Shown: one piece after another, positions 1 through 8,603 of the stretch
Layout: every line of letters begins with the position of its first letter
How positions within the stretch are numbered: position 1 is the stretch's first letter
Assembly (NCBI RefSeq): GCF_037120705.1
Contig: NZ_JAWLJU010000001.1
Span: forward strand, 748,892-812,891
DNA length: 64,000 bases
Direction: 5' to 3'
From: Pseudoalteromonas sp. UG3-2
GTDB lineage: Bacteria; Pseudomonadota; Gammaproteobacteria; Enterobacterales; Alteromonadaceae
Notes under the pieces: generated by a model
What the model saw: only the letters and a program-made list of their open reading frames with translations
Told to the model about the DNA's origin: nothing
Databases searched by the model: none
Translations under genes and position numbers: made by a program

Positions 1-408
1 GAACATAACATGGTCGAAATTGCCAAACGTAGACCCAGCTCGTTAAACAGTCTACGCAATATACCTGGGGTTGAAACCATGGAAGTGAACCGCTCTGGTA
101 AAGAGATCCTTGTTTGCATTGAGCGTGCCAAGGAGTTAACTGACGAGCAATGCCCAGCGCGGGTAAAGCGGTTAATTGACTACAAGGGGTATAAGGGTGC
201 CTGTAAAGAAATCAAACAGGTTATCAATGAAGTGGCCAACGCCAACCAGATACCTGCTGATGTCTTTGCATCGAAAAAGCAAATAAACCAAGTGATTAGT
301 TGGGCTTGGAAAAAGTCAGAACAAGAAAAACAACAATTGATGAAACCAGATTTAGCGCTAGGATGGCGTAAACAACTTATTGCTGACAAGCTTGATGCTT
401 GGTGGTGA
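1..408 (+). CDS. rnd: Ribonuclease D, C-terminal part (5' truncated by window edge)
   Basis: The reading frame is open from base 1, so the start lies outside the window; 135 residues and the stop are present. The segment with MVEIAKRRPSSLNSLRNIPG and the helical region after it match the HRDC domains at the C-terminus of RNase D, the 3'-5' exoribonuclease that trims tRNA precursors. The DEDD nuclease domain is not visible here. The gene converges on the min operon and both end at a shared palindromic terminator. The family call is from recognised motifs; the symbol is likely because rnd next to min genes is common in related marine bacteria. Confidence 0.85.
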   Translation, partial: EHNMVEIAKRRPSSLNSLRNIPGVETMEVNRSGKEILVCIERAKELTDEQCPARVKRLIDYKGYKGACKEIKQVINEVANANQIPADVFASKKQINQVISWAWKKSEQEKQQLMKPDLALGWRKQLIADKLDAWW

Positions 409-478
409 ACTAGCTAGATTGAGTCATTTTTTGCCGGCTACATAACCGCAATACTTAAAACTCATTCGGCAACAACAA

Positions 479-504
479 AAAAGAGGAGCTTAAGCTCCTC
501 TTTT
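479..504. terminator. Bidirectional terminator between rnd and minE
   Basis: Perfect palindrome AAAAGAGGAGC-TTAA-GCTCCTCTTTT with A and T tails on both sides, placed between the convergent stop codons of rnd and minE. It should terminate both transcripts. Confidence 0.85.
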
Positions 505-519
505 GCAAACAAACAACGC

Positions 520-780
520 TTATTTTTCGTCGTCTGGCAAGGTGACGTTAAGCTCTAACACAGCTAAGTCATCTTCATTTTGTTCGAATTGCACATTTAC
601 AGCGTCTGAATCCACTTTCACGTATTTACGGATCACGTCCAAAATATCTTGCTTCAATTGTGGCAAGTAGTCTGGGGTACCGCGTTTTGAACGCTCATGG
701 GCAACGATGATCTGCAAACGCTCTTTGGCAAGCGATGCACTGCTTTTCTTTTCTGAGCGGAAATAATCTAGTAATGACAC
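520..780 (-). CDS. minE: Cell division topological specificity factor MinE
   Basis: 86 residues, the usual MinE length. The N-terminal [22 protein letters not shown] stretch is the membrane/MinD-binding region and the [10 protein letters not shown] part is the contact helix; the C-terminal half is the dimerisation domain. MinE stimulates MinD ATPase and drives pole-to-pole oscillation so that MinC inhibits FtsZ only away from midcell. I place the start at a GTG (778-780) preceded by a strong GGAGGATAAG site, rather than an upstream ATG, because the product then begins VSLLDYF as in the family. It begins one base after the minD stop, so it is translated as part of minCDE. Confidence 0.95.
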   Translation of the reverse strand: MSLLDYFRSEKKSSASLAKERLQIIVAHERSKRGTPDYLPQLKQDILDVIRKYVKVDSDAVNVQFEQNEDDLAVLELNVTLPDDEK

Positions 781-781
781 C

Positions 782-1591
782 TTATCCTCCAAAAATCCGT
801 TTGAAGATACCTTTCTTCTCAGTTTGTAAGAAGCGGAAATCAACAACTTCACCTAGCAAACGATTTATCGCGTCGCTGTATGCCTGGCCAGCATCTGACT
901 CTTGGTCCAGTACCACTGGTTGGCCAGAGTTTGAGGCGTTTAGTACGGAAGTCGACTCAGGAATAACCCCAAGTAGATCGATTGCAAGAATATCTTTAAC
1001 GTCTTCAACTGATAGCATTTCACCACTATCAACACGTTCTGGATTATAGCGAGTAAGCAATAAGTGCTCTTTCACTGGCTCTAAGCCCAGTTCAGCTCGC
1101 TTCGATTTACTTTGTAAAATGCCCAAAATGCGGTCTGAATCGCGCACCGATGACACTTCTGGGTTGGTAGTAACAATTGCTTCATCAGCGAAATACAATG
1201 CCATCATGGCACCGGCTTCAATACCCGCAGGAGAGTCACAAATGATGTAATCAAATTCATCATTCATTTCTTTTAGCACTCGCTCAACCCCTTCTTTAGT
1301 GAGGGCGTCTTTATCACGAGTTTGTGATGCCGGCAAAATGTAAAGCTTTTCAACACGCTTATCTTTAATCAGCGCTTGGTTTAAATTCGCTTCACCATTA
1401 ATTACATTAACAAAATCATACACCACGCGACGTTCGCAGCCCATGATAAGGTCAAGGTTTCTCAGACCAATATCAAAATCGACTATGGCTGTTTTATAAC
1501 CTTTGAGCGCCAGTCCTGTACCAATTGCTGCACTAGACGTGGTTTTACCAACACCGCCTTTACCTGAAGTTACGACAATAATTTTTGCCAT
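782..1591 (-). CDS. minD: Septum site-determining ATPase MinD
   Basis: 269 residues. A deviant Walker A motif GKGGVGKTT lies at residues 10-18 with its signature lysine, and the C-terminal amphipathic helix [11 protein letters not shown] is the membrane-targeting sequence. ATP-bound MinD dimerises on the membrane, recruits MinC and is released by MinE. It is the middle gene of minC-minD-minE, five bases after minC and one before minE. All expected ParA-family motifs are intact. Confidence 0.97.
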   Translation of the reverse strand: MAKIIVVTSGKGGVGKTTSSAAIGTGLALKGYKTAIVDFDIGLRNLDLIMGCERRVVYDFVNVINGEANLNQALIKDKRVEKLYILPASQTRDKDALTKEGVERVLKEMNDEFDYIICDSPAGIEAGAMMALYFADEAIVTTNPEVSSVRDSDRILGILQSKSKRAELGLEPVKEHLLLTRYNPERVDSGEMLSVEDVKDILAIDLLGVIPESTSVLNASNSGQPVVLDQESDAGQAYSDAINRLLGEVVDFRFLQTEKKGIFKRIFGG

Positions 1592-1596
1592 CTGAT

Positions 1597-2301
1597 TTAT
1601 CCTTTGACCAAAGCTGTAATTTTTAATGATTCATCTTGTTGTGTTATTTGAGCAGCTTGACCCCAGTATTCGCCTTGCAGCGAATCACTGATCCAATAAC
1701 TCCCATTTATAGACACCAATTCTGCCTCAAGCTTTTGACAGAAAATACTGGTGTCTGGCTGGCCTTGAGCACCGGCTATGGCGCGGCCTCTCAATGTGCC
1801 ATATATATGAACATTGCCATCAGCAATCACCTCAGCACCATGACTGACGGCACCAAGTACAATTAAGTCGCGGTCTTTTGCGTAGATTTGCTGTCCGCTA
1901 CGTACCGTGCCATTCACAATCTGAGCAGGTAAATAGACTTGCTTTTCAACCACTTCAGATGACTGAGTAGGCGCTGGGGCATTGGATTGGACGTCACGTG
2001 AATAATTTAATACCGACAATCCAGCTTGTTTGGCTAAGTCATGTTGACTCTGAGTGCCACTACAAACCCCCACTGGATTTAATTGTAAATCTTCTAGGGC
2101 CTGCTTCAACTCTTTGAATTCTACAGCTTGCTCCTGAACATCCGCTAAATTAACCACAATCGGAGCACCTTGGAAAAACTTTGGCGCTTGCGATATTTTA
2201 CTGTCTAGTTCTTGTCGTAATTTGGCGATATCAAAAGAAAACAACTGCAATACAGAGAGTGTAAATAGATTTCCTTTTAGTTCGAATGTTTGTTTTGCCA
2301 T
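1597..2301 (-). CDS. minC: Septum site-determining protein MinC
   Basis: 234 residues with the two MinC domains: an N-terminal domain that inhibits FtsZ polymerisation and a C-terminal right-handed beta-helix with repeated short turns (VRSGQQIYAKDRDLIVLG, then GAEVIADGNVHIYGTLRG) that dimerises and binds MinD. First gene of the min operon; the upstream 136 bases separate it from the divergent ycgL gene and must hold both promoters, although I do not see an unambiguous -35/-10 pair. Confidence 0.95.
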   Translation of the reverse strand: MAKQTFELKGNLFTLSVLQLFSFDIAKLRQELDSKISQAPKFFQGAPIVVNLADVQEQAVEFKELKQALEDLQLNPVGVCSGTQSQHDLAKQAGLSVLNYSRDVQSNAPAPTQSSEVVEKQVYLPAQIVNGTVRSGQQIYAKDRDLIVLGAVSHGAEVIADGNVHIYGTLRGRAIAGAQGQPDTSIFCQKLEAELVSINGSYWISDSLQGEYWGQAAQITQQDESLKITALVKG

Positions 2302-2437
2302 TTATGCACTCAAATTTTTATACAACTCGCTCTAAAGCCTTATCAGCTTTGCCATAGAGCGTAGTAAAACTTTCCACAACTTACTATTAGCATGGTATAG
2401 TGAGCGCCACTGATTAGCAAGATTTTATAGGGTTATA

Positions 2438-2719
2438 ATGCTTACAGCTGTATATAAAAGTCCAAAAAAAGCGGATACCTACCTTTTTGTCACGAAAAGA
2501 GACGATTTCTCCGATGTCCCCGAACCTTTGTTAAACACTTTTGGCAACCCCATTTACGTCATGATGGTGAACCTTGCTAAACGCCAAAAGCTGGGTATTG
2601 CCGATCTGGATACAGTTAAGCAGAAGTTAACCGATGATGGTTTTTACTTACAGCTTCCCCCACACACAGAAAACTTGCTTGATGAATTTAAAAAGCAAAA
2701 TGGAGTAACCGACGCGTGA
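2438..2719 (+). CDS. ycgL: YcgL-family protein (DUF709)
   Basis: 93-residue conserved protein of the YcgL family, recognised from the opening MLTAVYKSPKKADTYLFV and the phrase FGNPIYVMMVNLAKRQKL. The family has a known small alpha/beta fold but no settled biochemical role. It is divergent from minC and its TGA stop overlaps the GTG start of the following transglycosylase (GTGA), so the two are translationally coupled. This min-ycgL neighbourhood is typical of gammaproteobacteria. Confidence 0.9.
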   Translation: MLTAVYKSPKKADTYLFVTKRDDFSDVPEPLLNTFGNPIYVMMVNLAKRQKLGIADLDTVKQKLTDDGFYLQLPPHTENLLDEFKKQNGVTDA

Positions 2720-3735
2720 TAAAAAAAATTTCTCTATTAGTGGCCTCTTTGTGCCTGTCGACGTCAGTATTTGCCAATACCCAAGCCAAATTCGATAGCT
2801 ATTTAAGTGCCTTAAAAAAAGAAGCCATCGAAAAGGGTTATAGCCAAGAGCTGGTAGACCAAGCCTTCGCCACCGCTAAGTTTAAGAAAAAAGTAATTAG
2901 CAACGACAAATCACAACCGGAAGTGGTTGAAACGCTAGAGACCTATCTTCCTAAACGAGTTCCAGAGTGGAAGGTAAGCCAAGCGCGAAAGTTGTATAAA
3001 AAGCACCAAGATTTACTAGAAAAAGTCGCCAAAGAATATGGTGTGCAAGCCCGCTTTATTGTCGCCCTTTGGGGACTAGAAAGTAACTTTGGCCGTATCC
3101 AAGGTGGCTACCCAGTGATCAGTGCCTTAGTGACGCTGGCATTCGATGGCCGCAGAGAGGCTTTGTACAAACGCCAACTGTGGGCCGCGTTAGACATTTT
3201 ACGCGATGGCCATGTTAACCTCGATAACTTCAAAGGTTCTTGGGCCGGCGCCATGGGTCAAACCCAGTTTATGCCCACCTCATTTAATGCCTATGCGGTC
3301 GATTATGATAACGATGGTCGTAAAGACATTTGGACCACTGAAGCCGATGCCTTTGCCTCCATTGCCAACTACCTTAAAAGCGTAGGTTGGAATGACAACT
3401 TAACCTGGGGTCGTCAGGTACAACTACCAGAAAACTTTGATAGCAAGTACGTTCTAAAACGTGGTACTAAAAATCATAAACAGTGGCTAGAATTTTGGGC
3501 CAAATCAGAGCGTACACTAGAGCAGTGGCAGCAATTAGGATTACGCCGCATGGATGGCACCGATCTACCAAAAGTAAACATCACTGCCGCATTAGTGATG
3601 CCTGATGACATCAATGGTCGTATGTATCTTGCTTATGATAATTACAAAGCACTGATGAATTGGAACCGTTCATATTATTTTGCTACCAGTGTTGGCTATT
3701 TATCTGACCGCATTGGCTATCCGAAAATTAAATAA
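2716..3735 (+). CDS. Periplasmic lytic murein transglycosylase, MltB/SLT_2 family
   Basis: 339 residues with a Sec signal peptide (hydrophobic core LLVASLCLSTSVFA, cleavage after FANA-like site). The catalytic region contains ALWGLESNFGR, where the Glu is the expected general acid, and GSWAGAMGQTQFMPTSF, the SLT_2 signature. It would cleave glycan strands of peptidoglycan to 1,6-anhydro products. No lipobox, so it is periplasmic or peripherally bound rather than a lipoprotein like E. coli MltB. GTG start chosen because it overlaps the ycgL stop. A strong hairpin terminator follows. Confidence 0.9.
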   Translation: MIKKISLLVASLCLSTSVFANTQAKFDSYLSALKKEAIEKGYSQELVDQAFATAKFKKKVISNDKSQPEVVETLETYLPKRVPEWKVSQARKLYKKHQDLLEKVAKEYGVQARFIVALWGLESNFGRIQGGYPVISALVTLAFDGRREALYKRQLWAALDILRDGHVNLDNFKGSWAGAMGQTQFMPTSFNAYAVDYDNDGRKDIWTTEADAFASIANYLKSVGWNDNLTWGRQVQLPENFDSKYVLKRGTKNHKQWLEFWAKSERTLEQWQQLGLRRMDGTDLPKVNITAALVMPDDINGRMYLAYDNYKALMNWNRSYYFATSVGYLSDRIGYPKIK

Positions 3736-3770
3736 TGGCTATCGCCAATATCAATAAGCGCAATAATAGA

Positions 3771-3802
3771 AAAAAGGCAGTGTATCTCTACGCTGCCTTT
3801 TT
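3771..3802 (+). terminator. Rho-independent terminator after the transglycosylase gene
   Basis: Stem AAAAAGGCAG / CTGCCTTTTT with a 12-base loop and a T-run, 36 bases after the stop. The symmetric A/T tails mean it may also serve the convergent cioB gene. Confidence 0.85.
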
Positions 3803-3856
3803 GGTTGGGCTAATGTAATACCAATTACGACGTGCGTAACGGGTAAAGTGCAAAAT

Positions 3857-4855
3857 TTAATAGTAAGAAAGCGGTTCGACCTTACCCCAAAACACGCGAT
3901 AAGAAAAAACCGTATAGGCAATGAGCGTCGGCACTACCACCACCACACCATACAATAAAAAGGTAAGAGCAGAAGGGTCGGCAACGGCTTCAAAAATCGT
4001 CAGCTTGCCAGGCACTACATAGGGGTAAAAGCTATACACTAGGCCGAAAAAGCACAATAAAAAGATAAATGCTGAAATCATAAAGGGTAACCAAGCACCG
4101 GTTTGAGGCGCTTTAGGTAGCTTTTGTAGTACTAGTTCTAATATAACGAATAACACGACGCATATGATGGGTGCGGGAAGTACCACTAAGGCCAATGGCA
4201 AATCAAACCAACGGCCATAAATCTGCTCGTTGATCATGGGGTTGATCACCGACACCAAAAGCACACCCAGTAAAGCAACCCAAGCAAAGCGTCGGCACCA
4301 GCCAATGGCACTTTGTTGTAACTGACCTTCACATTTCATAATTAACCAAGCCGAGCCAATTAAGCCATAAGCGCACACCACGCCAATACCACTAAACAGT
4401 GCAAAAGCGTGGGCTACAAGAGTGTTTTCAAAACCCAGCACATATAACCCGAGCATGTACCCTTGCGCGAAGCCAGTTAGCAGTGAACCAAACTTAAAGA
4501 CTTTGTCCCAACGTCGCTGGCGTTTAACTCGCGCTTTGGCCCTAAAGTCAAATGCCACTCCACGCATGATCAAGCCAAACAGTAAAAACACCACAGGCAA
4601 ATACAGCGCTTGTAAAATCATGCTATGGGCTTCGGGAAAAGCGATAAATGCCAATCCCACAGCCAATACGAGCCAAGTTTCATTGGCATCCCAAAACGGG
4701 CCAATAGAGGCTATCATGGTGTCTGCCGTATCACGGTCGTCCAGTGGAATAAGCATGCCTACCCCTAGGTCATAACCATCCAAAATGGCATACACCAATA
4801 CCGCTAATGCCATCAAACCGGCATAAATCAACGATAAATATTCGGCATTAAACAC
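3857..4855 (-). CDS. cioB: Cytochrome bd-type ubiquinol oxidase subunit II (CioB/CydB)
   Basis: 332 residues with about eight to nine membrane helices; the N-terminal signature LDGYDLGVGMLIP and FWDANETWLVLAVG are diagnostic of CydB/CioB. It pairs with subunit I to reduce oxygen with quinol without pumping protons. Its start overlaps the end of the subunit I gene by eight bases, giving tight coupling. I see no CydX-like small ORF after it. The symbol cio is preferred over cyd because subunit I is of the short-Q-loop type. Confidence 0.9.
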   Translation of the reverse strand: MFNAEYLSLIYAGLMALAVLVYAILDGYDLGVGMLIPLDDRDTADTMIASIGPFWDANETWLVLAVGLAFIAFPEAHSMILQALYLPVVFLLFGLIMRGVAFDFRAKARVKRQRRWDKVFKFGSLLTGFAQGYMLGLYVLGFENTLVAHAFALFSGIGVVCAYGLIGSAWLIMKCEGQLQQSAIGWCRRFAWVALLGVLLVSVINPMINEQIYGRWFDLPLALVVLPAPIICVVLFVILELVLQKLPKAPQTGAWLPFMISAFIFLLCFFGLVYSFYPYVVPGKLTIFEAVADPSALTFLLYGVVVVVPTLIAYTVFSYRVFWGKVEPLSYY

Positions 4856-6194
4856 GCGCCACCTCCTTATTTACTTCATTCATTTCATACTCTTCGACTT
4901 CAACCGATTTATTGGCAGTATGAAATAGGGTGCGAATATAGGCGTACAGCAACACCGCATAAATACTCAAATAGCCAATTAAGGTAAACAACACGTTGCC
5001 ACTAGGTAGGGTGGTGACGGCCTCTTCGACTCGCAGAACACCACTGACAATATAAGGCTGGCGACCAACCTCAGTGACATACCAGCCTGCTAATGTCGCA
5101 ATCCAACCTGAAAATGTCATTGCTACCAGCACTTTTAACTGCCAATCAGGCAGTGCACCTTTACGGTATAAAGTGAAACGAGTCAGCAATGCAACCGCTA
5201 TCATTAGCATGCCCATGCCAACCATCACCCTAAAGCTGTAAAACACCGGTTTAACCGGTGGATGCTCACCTTTAAATTCATTGAGTCCTTTAATCTCACC
5301 ATCCATTTCATGAGTCAGGATCAGACTCGCTAGGTTAGGGATCCCGATGGCATAGTCGTTACGACGCTCTTCTTCGTTCGGCACAGCAAACAACAAAAGT
5401 GGTGCACCACGCTCGGTTTCCCAAACGCCTTCCATTGCCGCGACTTTTTGCGGTTGATGTTCCAAGGTATTAAGACCGTGTAAATCGCCAACAAACGCCT
5501 GCACAGGGGTAAGCAAAGCCGCTACGGTTAATGCCACTTGCAGGGTTTTCTTCGGAGCATGTTTGTCGTCTTGTTTAAGCATCCGATAAGCGCTGACTCC
5601 AGCAATTAAGAAAGAGGCCGTTAACGCACTGGCTAACAACATATGCATCAAACGGTAACCAAACGAGGGGTTAAAAATGATGGCAAACCAATCGGTGGGG
5701 TAAACGACTCCATCTCTTAGTTCAAAGCCCGTTGGTGTTTGCATCCAGCTATTTAGAGATAAGATCCAAAACGCCGAAAGGGTAGTGCCAACGGCCACAA
5801 TAATGGTGGCCAAAGTGTGTATTTTTGGCGGCACTCGCTTCATGCCAAACAGCATAATTCCTAAGAAAGTCGCCTCCATAAAAAACGCGGTGAGTACTTC
5901 GTAGCCCAGAAGTGGACCGGCGACATTACCAACCTTTTCCATAAAGCCTGGCCAATTGGTACCAAACTGAAATGACATGGTAATGCCACTGACCACGCCA
6001 AGAGCAAAAGTCAGTGCGAAAATTTTCACCCAAAAACGATAAGCACGTAACCACACTGGGTGTTGTGTCAGGTCATACTTAATTTTAAAAAACGCGAGAA
6101 ACCATGCCAAAGCAATGGTAATGGTGGGAAAAAGAATATGAAAACTGATATTGGCCGCAAATTGAATTCGCGACAACATTAATGTATCAAGCAT
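4848..6194 (-). CDS. cioA: Cytochrome bd-type ubiquinol oxidase subunit I, cyanide-insensitive (CioA) type
   Basis: 448 residues, short for CydA, because the quinol-binding Q-loop lacks the long insertion. His19 in the NISFHILFP segment is the expected haem b595 ligand, a second His lies in GYRLMHMLLAS, and the GRQPYIVSGVLRVEEAV stretch after the Q-loop is typical of the CIO branch. Subunit I carries all haems of the complex. It follows a GbsR/MarR-type regulator gene by 15 bases and overlaps cioB, so the three form an operon. An FNR-type box upstream suggests oxygen control. CIO-type enzymes are usually relatively resistant to cyanide; that property is inferred. Confidence 0.92.
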   Translation of the reverse strand: MLDTLMLSRIQFAANISFHILFPTITIALAWFLAFFKIKYDLTQHPVWLRAYRFWVKIFALTFALGVVSGITMSFQFGTNWPGFMEKVGNVAGPLLGYEVLTAFFMEATFLGIMLFGMKRVPPKIHTLATIIVAVGTTLSAFWILSLNSWMQTPTGFELRDGVVYPTDWFAIIFNPSFGYRLMHMLLASALTASFLIAGVSAYRMLKQDDKHAPKKTLQVALTVAALLTPVQAFVGDLHGLNTLEHQPQKVAAMEGVWETERGAPLLLFAVPNEEERRNDYAIGIPNLASLILTHEMDGEIKGLNEFKGEHPPVKPVFYSFRVMVGMGMLMIAVALLTRFTLYRKGALPDWQLKVLVAMTFSGWIATLAGWYVTEVGRQPYIVSGVLRVEEAVTTLPSGNVLFTLIGYLSIYAVLLYAYIRTLFHTANKSVEVEEYEMNEVNKEVARV

Positions 6195-6209
6195 GACGCA
6201 CCCCGCTTG

Positions 6210-6755
6210 TTAAGATTTACGTAATAATTTGTCCTTTAAATCTATTACCTTACTCACTGAAGAGCCGAGCTTCATTAATTGCTGCAGTTGCTCAGGAGAG
6301 AGTCGTTGAAGCTCTGCCGACCATTTGGTTACGGTTTCCAGCAAGTCGTGAATGGTTTGCATTTGCTCTTGGGCATAAATCTCTTCTGGCGAGTTTGCCG
6401 TATCTAAAATTTGATCCCGCAACAGCGATAAGGTAGGGTCGATTTCACGTTTACGACGCTCCTCAAACACCCGATTTGCTAAGTCCCAGATAGAGCCATT
6501 AGGTGAGTAGTATTCTTTTCGGTCGCCTGGAATATGGTGCACTTTAACCAGTTGCCACGACTGCAACTCTTTAATGCCCATACTGACATTGCCACGAGAT
6601 ATTTTCAGTGCTTCGGCTATTTCATTGGCAGTTAACGGCGCTTCGTTAATCACCAACAAACCAACCATTTGACCGATAGTACGATTAAATCCCCAACGGC
6701 TACCCATTTCCCCGCAGTGGAGAACAAAATTTTCTATTTTTGGTGACAGGTTCAT
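6210..6755 (-). CDS. GbsR/MarR-family transcriptional regulator upstream of cioAB
   Basis: 181 residues. A winged helix-turn-helix lies at about residues 35-85 (TANEIAEALKISRGNVSMGIKEL is the HTH core region), followed by a wing with PGDRKEYY and a long helical C-terminus that probably dimerises. This matches the GbsR branch of MarR regulators. As first gene of the cio operon it most likely regulates its own transcription and the oxidase; the ligand is unknown. Two AAACTTT direct repeats at 6762-6768 and 6781-6787 just before its start are candidate operator halves. Confidence 0.82.
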   Translation of the reverse strand: MNLSPKIENFVLHCGEMGSRWGFNRTIGQMVGLLVINEAPLTANEIAEALKISRGNVSMGIKELQSWQLVKVHHIPGDRKEYYSPNGSIWDLANRVFEERRKREIDPTLSLLRDQILDTANSPEEIYAQEQMQTIHDLLETVTKWSAELQRLSPEQLQQLMKLGSSVSKVIDLKDKLLRKS

Positions 6756-6802
6756 TGTTTTAAACTTTCAGTAATTTTTGAAACTTTAATATAAGGCCGG
6801 TA

Positions 6803-6816
6803 TTGATTGAGATCAA
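6803..6816. promoter_or_regulatory. FNR/ANR-type binding site upstream of gbsR-cioAB
   Basis: TTGATTGAGATCAA is an exact match to the FNR consensus TTGAT-N4-ATCAA. It lies 48 bases before the regulator start (6755, minus strand) and 160 bases before the divergent phosphodiesterase gene, so the oxidase operon is the better target. Inference: FNR-like control of the operon by oxygen. Confidence 0.7.
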
Positions 6817-6975
6817 GCATTAATTGTATTCAGGGGCATTTGTTTTATTCTTAGTCGCAAGTAAAAAAGTCCCTAGTATCAACACAAATGATGATCCCGC
6901 CGAAAATATTTTGTGTTTAAATGGTGGAGCTGGCATTAAGCTAGAGTAACTAACTGAAAACACACGGATCAAATA

Positions 6976-8157
6976 ATGATAAAATACCTTTTATGCGCTC
7001 TGCTTTTGGTTCCGACCATAGTATGTGCACAACCACCTAGCACCATTTTAATTTCCATTGATGGCTTTCGCTGGGATTACATTGAAAAACACAACGCCAA
7101 ACATATTGGCAAGCTTGCCTCTGAAGGGGTGCGCGTAAACAAGCTAATTCCTCAATACCCAAGTAAAACGTTTCCTAACCACTTGTCTCTGATCACGGGT
7201 CTTAAACCCATCAATCATGGTTTAGTTGATAACCACTTTTGCGATAACCAGCGTCAGCAATGTTATAAAATGGGCCGTGGCAAGATTGATTCAAGTTGGA
7301 TTCAAGGAGTGCCGCTATGGAACCTAGTTAAAATGCACGGTTATAAATCCGCTGCGTATTTTTGGCCTGAGTCAGACGCTAGGATCAATGGCATGACACC
7401 TGATTACTATTATCACTATGCCAAAGAAGCGGATTACCAAAACCGGTTAGACCAAATTGTCAGTTGGTTACAATTACCACAAGCGCAGCGACCTCTGTTT
7501 ATTGCCAGTTATTTTTCTCTGGTGGATACCAAAGGTCATGAGTTTGGCCCTGAACATCCACAAACCAAAGCGGCAGTTCACTATATCGATGAGCTCATTG
7601 GAAAATTTGTCAGTAATTTAAAATCCAAAGGCATTAGCGCCAACCTCGTGCTAGTCTCTGATCATGGCATGGCTAAGGTCAATGAAGCAGACACCATCGC
7701 TATTGAACCATTAGCTATTCCAAAGGGGTGGATGGTGAAAAACAGTGGTACCCGAGTGTCATTATACACCCTTGGCCAACCTAATTTGGATGTCAAAGAG
7801 TTGCTGCAACAATTGCGCGACAAAGCACAAGGCCGATATCAGGTATTAGAGAAGTCGCAGCTAGCAAAGCTGTACCAAGGTAATTCACCACGAGTTGCCG
7901 ACATCGTACTACAAACCCAAGCCCCCAGAGTGTTTAGCCAAACCGGTGAGCTCCACTATCAAGGCACTCATGGCTTTGAATCCAATAATGATATGGCGGC
8001 TTTTTTTGTCGCTAAAGGACCAGCGTTTAAGTCTGGAATGGTGATAGAAAGTGCAAGTAATTTAGAGCTCTACCCAACGCTTGCCAAAGTGATGGGATTA
8101 ACGCCCGTTAACTCATTAGATAGTGACGGCAAGAACTTGCTACAGCTAATTAAATAA
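6976..8157 (+). CDS. Secreted nucleotide pyrophosphatase/phosphodiesterase (NPP, alkaline phosphatase superfamily)
   Basis: 393 residues with a signal peptide ending near VCAQ. The NPP metal and nucleophile motifs are intact: Asp28 in SIDGFRWDY, Thr64 as nucleophile in PSKTFPNH, DTKGHEFGPEH, and SDHGM, with a final His in GTHGFE. Such enzymes hydrolyse nucleotide pyrophosphates and phosphodiesters in the periplasm, probably for phosphate or nucleotide scavenging. Monocistronic, divergent from gbsR-cioAB, and followed by an inverted repeat that could terminate it. Exact substrate cannot be told from sequence. Confidence 0.88.
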   Translation: MIKYLLCALLLVPTIVCAQPPSTILISIDGFRWDYIEKHNAKHIGKLASEGVRVNKLIPQYPSKTFPNHLSLITGLKPINHGLVDNHFCDNQRQQCYKMGRGKIDSSWIQGVPLWNLVKMHGYKSAAYFWPESDARINGMTPDYYYHYAKEADYQNRLDQIVSWLQLPQAQRPLFIASYFSLVDTKGHEFGPEHPQTKAAVHYIDELIGKFVSNLKSKGISANLVLVSDHGMAKVNEADTIAIEPLAIPKGWMVKNSGTRVSLYTLGQPNLDVKELLQQLRDKAQGRYQVLEKSQLAKLYQGNSPRVADIVLQTQAPRVFSQTGELHYQGTHGFESNNDMAAFFVAKGPAFKSGMVIESASNLELYPTLAKVMGLTPVNSLDSDGKNLLQLIK

Positions 8158-8167
8158 CGGTTTTGCT

Positions 8168-8201
8168 GGTGTTCGCTAATGCCAGTGCAATGGCGAACAC
8201 C
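8168..8201. terminator. Inverted repeat between convergent genes, possible terminator
   Basis: Nine-base stem GGTGTTCGC / GCGAACACC with a 16-base loop, between the phosphodiesterase gene and the convergent 58-aa ORF. No strong T-run, so termination strength is uncertain. Confidence 0.5.
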
Positions 8202-8211
8202 AAAGTACTTA

Positions 8212-8388
8212 TTACTTTTTGTTAGACGTGCGAATAAAGCGCTTGGCCAAAGCCGTCACTATGTACACCAGTACTAACGAGTTAAGTACTAGCAAGGTGT
8301 CTTTATCACTTATAAATAACCATATAGCAGCCAGAGCTAAAATAGCAATGGTAAAATGACCTACTAATGGATTGCTTTTCTTTTTCAT
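8212..8388 (-). CDS. Small two-helix membrane protein, 58 aa, unknown function
   Basis: An ATG at 8386-8388 opens a frame of 58 codons beginning MKKKSNPLVGH and ending RTSNKK. Two hydrophobic stretches, about residues 11-25 and 32-46, are separated by a polar SDKDT turn, so it should be a helical hairpin with both charged termini cytoplasmic. I do not recognise a family. Ribosome binding site is weak. It fills an otherwise gene-free stretch, is convergent with the phosphodiesterase and divergent from the diguanylate cyclase, with a perfect palindrome 54 bases upstream. Coding status rests on composition and position only. Confidence 0.55.
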   Translation of the reverse strand: MKKKSNPLVGHFTIAILALAAIWLFISDKDTLLVLNSLVLVYIVTALAKRFIRTSNKK

Positions 8389-8441
8389 CAAGGTGTCGTG
8401 TCGTTCACTTTGCCGTTATTTTACACCGGTTCCATCTGACA

Positions 8442-8458
8442 AACCAACATTGTTGGTT
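8442..8458. promoter_or_regulatory. Perfect palindrome, candidate operator
   Basis: AACCAACA-T-TGTTGGTT is a perfect 8-base inverted repeat with one central base, located between the divergent 58-aa membrane protein and the diguanylate cyclase. A related half-site, AACTAACAA, follows at about 8463. The arrangement suggests a dimeric regulator site (TetR or similar); which regulator is unknown. Confidence 0.5.
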
Positions 8459-8603
8459 AAAAACTAACAACTTTGCATTCAGTCTGTATAATAGAGACAA
8501 ACTTTCGCATTAGCTTAACTGGTCACACCAGATTTGATGTAGATTAATCTATGCCGATACTGCCTCGGCTACACTAGACATGATGGACTAAAGAGAAATT
8601 TAA

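Noticed and set aside
780..852. Longer N-terminus for MinE (start at 852)
   Set aside because: It would overlap minD and lacks a ribosome site; the GTG at 780 has a perfect one and gives normal MinE length.
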